Virus record (IMG/VR): IMGVR_UViG_3300027971_000180
Span: 1-27,608 of that record
DNA length: 27,608 nt
Source of the DNA: a virus
Strand: one strand, 5' to 3'
Of the stretch, positions 24,715 to 27,608 are shown in pieces (the stretch's first letter is position 1; every line of letters starts with the position of its first letter). A program made the position numbers and the translations under genes. The notes under the pieces are model-generated. The model did no database searches. It saw only the letters and a program-made list of their open reading frames with translations, and was not told where the DNA came from.

Positions 24715-25031
24715 TTCTTAATCTTTTCTTCTAGGATAACAATACGTTCACGATTTAAGTGGATAAAGTCACGATTTGCCTGGATTTCTTTTTCTAAATC
24801 TTGACGCAGTTTTTCACGTGCTAATTCTGCACCAGTATTAGTAGCCTGCTTGTTGTCGCTGGTGACTACTAGTGAGATTTTTGAATTCAGCACAGTAACG
24901 TCGTGTTGTAGGTTTTGTAGTGCACTCATCAAGTACACTACGCAGGTAAATAACAGTGGTAACAGTGCAAATGTAAGTTTTTCAATAAGCTGACCTTTAG
25001 CGTGGACTTCTTCTAATTTCTGTTCCGACAT
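24711..25031 (-). CDS. Single-span membrane protein with coiled coil, unknown function
   Basis: A 106-residue protein. One hydrophobic segment (about 19-38, 'LTFALLPLLFTCVVYLMSAL') follows a short charged N terminus. The rest is a charged helix (about 65-105, with heptad-like Leu/Ile) that could be a coiled coil. AAGGAG lies eight bases before the ATG and the start forms TAATG with the glycosyltransferase stop. Its layout fits a holin-like or spanin-like lysis factor or a membrane adaptor, but no family is recognised. It sits between the lipid-type genes and terminase. Confidence 0.65.
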   Translation of the reverse strand: MSEQKLEEVHAKGQLIEKLTFALLPLLFTCVVYLMSALQNLQHDVTVLNSKISLVVTSDNKQATNTGAELAREKLRQDLEKEIQANRDFIHLNRERIVILEEKIKK

Positions 25032-26032
25032 TATATTCTCCTTATTAAGTTATATTCAAATATCTGCCAGCATTTTTCCCATGACCAGCGATAGCTAGCC
25101 ACCACTACTACGTGTCTGGGAATTGCTAGTGCACGTACCACAGCCAGTTTAAGATCTGGGCTAGTGTAACCGGTTCTGTCCAGCTCTATCACATCTTGTG
25201 GACCACAAACTGGATAGGCTGCCACAGGTGTACCACACGCCATTGCTTCCAACATTACAATGCCAAAAGTATCCCAGCGGCTGGTAAATACTAGGCAATC
25301 TGCTTGCTGGTAGTAGCTGGCTAGTTCCTTACCAGTTTTCATACCCACAAATTGGACTTCAGGGTACTTGCTCTGCAGGTACTCACGCTGCGGCCCATCA
25401 CCGACCACAATTTTACGAGCACCTAGGTAGTCCAGCTTGCAAAAGTCCTCGCACGACTTTTCCACAGAAACGCGACCAACCCATAAGAGTGTAGGGTACT
25501 TAGTTTCACGAAACTCTGATGTTGGATAAAACTGCTGGCGATCTACACCGCGGGTCCAGGGCACAATATCGCCGCAAAAGCCGTGTGATTTAAGTTCATC
25601 AACCATGCTGACTGTAGTAGCTAACACTTTGCCCGAATGCTTGTGAAACCAGCGTAAGTAGCGATAGGTCCAGCGCTCAGGAATTTTATAGTACTTCTTG
25701 ATAGCTTCTGGCAGTTTGGTGTGGTAGCTGGTGTTATACCGCCAACCATGACGATCCATCCAGCAACGTGCAGCTAAGCCCAGTGGCCCCTCAGTGGCAA
25801 TGTGTACATAATCAGGGTTTACCCTTTCCAGTTTTTCACCAATGCCACGAGGCCACGCCAACCTAATATCGCTGTAGCCAAGAGCACCACAATTAGGGAA
25901 CTGCCGGGGATCACAATATACAATATTGTAGCCGTGGCTATTTGCCTCGCGTTCCAAGTTGTTGAACGTTGTAACCACTCCGTTAATTTGCTGGGGTACA
26001 TTATCCGTTACTATTAGTATTGTTTTCGGCAT
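25031..26032 (-). CDS. Family-4 glycosyltransferase, Agt/alpha-mannosyltransferase-like
   Basis: A 333-residue GT-B fold enzyme of the GT4 class. The N-terminal lobe has 'INGVVTTFNNL' (16-26), 'HIATEGPLGLAAR' (77-89) and 'SYHTKLPE' (102-109); the nucleotide-sugar lobe has 'TRGVD' (160-164), 'VGRVSVEK', 'VVGDGP' and 'DTFGIVMLEAMACG' (254-267), where the first acid of the usual E-x7-E is Asp. These are the marks of the group that contains bacterial lipid glycosyltransferases such as Agt and PimB/MgtA. Its gene overlaps the metallophosphoesterase by 32 bases with GGAGG before the ATG, so the two are co-made. Probable reaction: transfer of a hexose or hexuronic acid from a nucleotide sugar to diacylglycerol or another lipid. 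Donor and acceptor cannot be read from sequence. Confidence 0.85.
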   Translation of the reverse strand: MPKTILIVTDNVPQQINGVVTTFNNLEREANSHGYNIVYCDPRQFPNCGALGYSDIRLAWPRGIGEKLERVNPDYVHIATEGPLGLAARCWMDRHGWRYNTSYHTKLPEAIKKYYKIPERWTYRYLRWFHKHSGKVLATTVSMVDELKSHGFCGDIVPWTRGVDRQQFYPTSEFRETKYPTLLWVGRVSVEKSCEDFCKLDYLGARKIVVGDGPQREYLQSKYPEVQFVGMKTGKELASYYQQADCLVFTSRWDTFGIVMLEAMACGTPVAAYPVCGPQDVIELDRTGYTSPDLKLAVVRALAIPRHVVVVASYRWSWEKCWQIFEYNLIRRI

Positions 26033-26777
26033 CTTTTGGCCTCCATGTTATAATCTGCCACTCTCCTTCCAGGGTCTCTACTAAGGCAGTACACGACTCT
26101 ACCCAATCTCCCGAATTCATGTAGCCTATGCCCGCCACGGTCTTAATCTCAGCTTGATGAATGTGACCACAGATTACGCCAAAAAACTTGCGTTTTTCAG
26201 CATATTTGGTAATAGTCTGCTCGAATTTGAATACAAAGTCTACTGCGCGTTTTACCTTGGACTTTAACCACTGCGATAGACTCCAGTAACCAAAGCCTAG
26301 GCGGTGACGTAATTGGTTAAACTGGGTGTTTAAGCCTAGGACAAAATCATAGGCGCTGTCGCCTAACCAAGCTAGCCAAGGTGCTAATCTGGTAATGCCG
26401 TCAAACATATCGCCGTGTGTAACTAACCAGCGGCGGTTATTGAGGTCTAAGTATTCGCACTGGTTTACCACCTCGATGCGGCCAAACTTTAAACCGTAAC
26501 TGATTAGTGGTCTAAGGAATTCGTCGTGATTGCCGGCCACGTATATAACACGGGTTTTTTTACGATTAGCTTTGGCTAAAATATGCCTGACCACATTGGT
26601 ATGCTGATTAGTCCAGCGCAGCTTATTTTGCTTGACCTTCCAACCGTCAATAATATCACCAACCAAGTACAGTGTATCACAAGTGTTAGACTTTAAAAAT
26701 TGGCTTAGGTACTCAGCTTTACTAGCCTTGGTACCTAAGTGCACGTCCGAAATAAATACGGCGCGGTAGTGTGCCAT
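26001..26777 (-). CDS. Metallophosphoesterase, LpxH/PlcP-like
   Basis: A 258-residue calcineurin-type phosphoesterase with a full two-metal site: Asp11 and His13 (SDVHLG), Asp41 (GDIIDGW), Asn83-His84-Asp85 (GNHDEF), His121 (THGDMFDG), His205 and His207 (GHIHQAE). The 'GYWSLSQWLKSKVKRAVDFV' segment and 'YMNSGDWVESCTALVE' near the C terminus are typical of the proteobacterial subgroup often annotated UDP-2,3-diacylglucosamine diphosphatase, which includes PlcP, a phospholipase C. Such genes are often followed by a GT4 gene exactly as here. By that context PlcP-like release of diacylglycerol from phospholipids is more likely than lipid A synthesis, but this is inference. The ATG forms TAATG with the 50-residue upstream gene and lacks a strong ribosome binding site. 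Confidence 0.85.
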   Translation of the reverse strand: MAHYRAVFISDVHLGTKASKAEYLSQFLKSNTCDTLYLVGDIIDGWKVKQNKLRWTNQHTNVVRHILAKANRKKTRVIYVAGNHDEFLRPLISYGLKFGRIEVVNQCEYLDLNNRRWLVTHGDMFDGITRLAPWLAWLGDSAYDFVLGLNTQFNQLRHRLGFGYWSLSQWLKSKVKRAVDFVFKFEQTITKYAEKRKFFGVICGHIHQAEIKTVAGIGYMNSGDWVESCTALVETLEGEWQIITWRPKDAENNTNSNG

Positions 26778-26929
26778 TATTTGTCACGTTTGTTGTAAAG
26801 ATCAAATAAACTTTTTACTTTATCTTCTAAAACGCCCAAACGCATATCTGCTTTGGCAAAAAGGACTACAATCATAATAAAGGCCACAAATACTGGCCAA
26901 GCTTTTAACATTAACTCGATAATTTCCAT
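26777..26929 (-). CDS. Small membrane protein, 50 residues, unknown
   Basis: A short gene at the head of the minus-strand operon. A near-ideal ribosome binding site (GGAGG, six bases before ATG 26929) and a strong promoter upstream support it. The protein starts MEIIELMLKAWP, has one hydrophobic span (about 11-25, ending LFAKAD) and a charged helical tail ending NKRDK. Its TAA shares a base with the metallophosphoesterase ATG (TAATG), so it probably couples translation of the lipid-type genes. It could be a membrane anchor or a holin-like protein; no family is recognised. Confidence 0.75.
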   Translation of the reverse strand: MEIIELMLKAWPVFVAFIMIVVLFAKADMRLGVLEDKVKSLFDLYNKRDK

Positions 26930-26950
26930 GGTCGACCTCCAGTTCACTAG

Positions 26951-26979
26951 AGTATAACACTTTAGGGCTGTAATGTCAA
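26951..26979 (-). promoter_or_regulatory. Strong sigma-70 promoter for the minus-strand late operon
   Basis: TTGACA (26979-26974) and TATACT (26956-26951) with a 17-base spacer and TG one base before the -10 (extended -10). Transcription would start near 26944, about 15 bases before the 50-residue gene. It is the first promoter for the lipid-type, terminase and downstream genes. Confidence 0.82.
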
Positions 26980-27014
26980 GTTGCGAATATTTTGTGGTGT
27001 CCCAAAAAATTTTC

Positions 27015-27043
27015 TTGAATTTGTTTAGTTTTAGTGATATAAT
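27015..27043 (+). promoter_or_regulatory. Divergent sigma-70 promoter for the plus-strand region
   Basis: TTGAAT (27015-27020) and TATAAT (27038-27043) with 17 bases between and TGA just before the -10 (extended -10). Start near 27050, about 13 bases before the 49-residue gene. The -35 elements of this and the minus-strand promoter are only 35 bases apart, so they may share control. Confidence 0.78.
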
Positions 27044-27062
27044 ATATGTTTTGGAGAAAGTT

Positions 27063-27212
27063 ATGTGGCGGCTGTGGGCAAAAGCATTAGGTGATAAGTA
27101 TGGTTTGACTGATCAGGAGGCTGATGCGGTTTGTTGGATTAGGACGGGGATAGTTTTGTGTTACTTGGTGACAAATGTGGTGATTGTGTTGGGTGTGGTG
27201 CATCACTGGTAG
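27063..27212 (+). CDS. Small membrane protein, 49 residues, early-region type
   Basis: ATG 27063 has GGAG nine bases upstream and a consensus-like promoter. An in-frame upstream ATG at 26973 lies ahead of the promoter and is unlikely to be used. The protein starts MWRLWAKALGDKYG, then has an acidic turn (TDQEAD) and a hydrophobic span (about 25-46, 'WIRTGIVLCYLVTNVVIVLG') ending VVHHW. From memory, similarly laid-out small proteins (MWxxWxxALG..., IRT..., HW at the end) occur in other phages as hypotheticals. The coding strand is notably G/T-rich. Function unknown. Confidence 0.7.
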   Translation: MWRLWAKALGDKYGLTDQEADAVCWIRTGIVLCYLVTNVVIVLGVVHHW

Positions 27213-27216
27213 TGGT

Positions 27217-27240
27217 TTTGGCTTTGGCTTTGGCTTTGGC
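27217..27240 (+). repeat. Hexanucleotide tandem repeat (TTTGGC)4
   Basis: Four perfect copies of TTTGGC begin four bases after the stop of the 49-residue gene. They lie outside any gene. This is a likely slippage-prone tract; a role as a protein-binding iteron is possible but four 6-base copies are few. Confidence 0.85.
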
Positions 27241-27550
27241 ACCGAAAGTTTTGTGGAGATTTTTTTAAAGTTGGCCGTGTGGGAGGGCCCTTATAGTTCT
27301 ACCATTCATAACGTCTAATAACCCCCCTAGTCATTATAAATTCTATAACTATATAATCAACTTGTTATAGCATAAAAAATCGGGCCGGGTCAACCCCTGG
27401 TGCAAAAATACAACATAAGGATAAACCCTACTAAATTTTATGATCATACTAAAATCCCTGCGTCAATGTGTCGCACCTTATGGGCTTGCGTTTTGAAATT
27501 GACTGGCCTATAATTACTACATCGAAACAGCGCACTAAGGAGTACGCAAA
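27241..27550. other. Non-coding stretch, candidate cos/origin/control region
   Basis: About 310 bases with no convincing gene on either strand. A weak hairpin plus T-run near 27241-27268 (ending ATTTTTTT) could end the 49-residue gene mRNA. GC-rich islands near 27275-27292 (containing GGGAGGGCCC), 27321-27330 (ACCCCCCTAG) and 27382-27400 (GGGCCGGGTCAACCCC) stand out in AT-rich DNA. A 7-bp inverted repeat CTATAAC/GTTATAG spans 27343-27370. Position between early and late arms fits a cohesive end, an origin or an operator zone; none can be proved here. Confidence 0.4.
27486..27514 (+). promoter_or_regulatory. Probable promoter of the early gene at the window end
   Basis: TTGCGT (27486-27491) and TATAAT (27509-27514) with a 17-base spacer, about 37 bases before ATG 27551. 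The -10 is perfect, the -35 keeps only TTG. Confidence 0.6.
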
Positions 27551-27608
27551 ATGGCCGAGAAAACGGTAAACTATAGCCCTGAGCAAACCGCTCAGGTAAT
27601 CGCGGATT
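27551..27608 (+). CDS. Early-region protein, N-terminal 19 residues only
   Basis: ATG 27551 with AAGGAG eight bases upstream opens a frame to the window end: MAEKTVNYSPEQTAQVIAD. From memory, 'TVNYTPEQTAxxVxxY' starts small phage proteins that continue into a helix-turn-helix-like segment, so a DNA-binding early regulator is possible. Too little is visible to name it. Confidence 0.65.
   Translation, partial: MAEKTVNYSPEQTAQVIAD

Noticed and set aside
26001-26777. Call as true LpxH of lipid A synthesis
   Set aside because: The phosphoesterase is followed by an overlapping GT4 gene and carries the motif pattern of the wider PlcP-like subgroup; lipid A synthesis would be an odd need for a phage. 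It is kept only as an alternative.
26973-27062. Plus-strand gene starting at ATG 26973 rather than 27063
   Set aside because: The longer start lies upstream of the plus-strand promoter and inside the minus-strand promoter; ATG 27063 has GGAG and a typical phage small-protein N terminus.
27440-27496. 18-codon plus-strand frame in the non-coding gap
   Set aside because: No ribosome binding site, very short, and it overlaps the -35 of the next promoter.
1-27608. tRNA genes, CRISPR arrays, insertion sequences, integrase or attachment sites
   Set aside because: No cloverleaf-like gene, spaced direct repeats, transposase motifs or tyrosine/serine recombinase were seen on either strand by reading alone.

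Overview
The window is the structural half of the genome of a tailed phage (or prophage), together with the divergent start of its early region. By eye the DNA is AT-rich. From about 26.9 kb down to position 1, every gene lies on the minus strand, tightly packed, with ATGA, GTGA or TAATG start/stop overlaps. The gene content and order indicate a lambda/HK97-type siphovirus with a long non-contractile tail. The promoters match the bacterial sigma-70 consensus very closely, so host RNA polymerase probably transcribes the late genes. The host is not identified; the lipid-type gene pair points to a Gram-negative, perhaps aquatic, bacterium.

Reading along the minus strand from the divergent control region (about 26,930-27,060): a strong promoter, a 50-residue membrane protein, a LpxH/PlcP-type metallophosphoesterase, a family-4 glycosyltransferase and a 106-residue membrane/coiled-coil protein. 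These are followed by the small and large terminase subunits. A second promoter precedes a Dps-type ferritin-like protein, an HNH nuclease, the portal, a fused prohead protease/major capsid protein and a terminator-like double hairpin. Next come the head-tail connector, a 490-residue neck-type protein, a probable tail terminator and the major tail protein. Two tail-assembly chaperone reading frames are joined by a canonical -1 slippery site and end at a strong terminator. A perfect-consensus promoter then drives the 1864-residue tape measure, M-like and L-like (DUF1833) tail proteins, a 1590-residue fusion resembling lambda K+I+J, an S74-chaperone tail fibre and the start of another virion protein.

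On the plus strand, from 27,015, a divergent promoter drives a 49-residue membrane protein. After it come a TTTGGC tandem repeat, about 310 bases of non-coding DNA (candidate cos, origin or regulatory region) and the first 19 codons of an early-type gene with its own promoter.

The most notable content is accessory. The adjacent metallophosphoesterase and glycosyltransferase resemble the bacterial PlcP-Agt pair, which replaces membrane phospholipids with glycolipids. There is also a Dps with an intact ferroxidase ligand set placed inside the packaging/head operon. Other noteworthy items are the protease/capsid fusion with an internal capsid start, the K-I-J fusion, and a small beta-rich module shared by the tail-tip protein and the fibre. 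No tRNA, CRISPR array, insertion sequence, integrase, replication gene or recognisable endolysin was seen.
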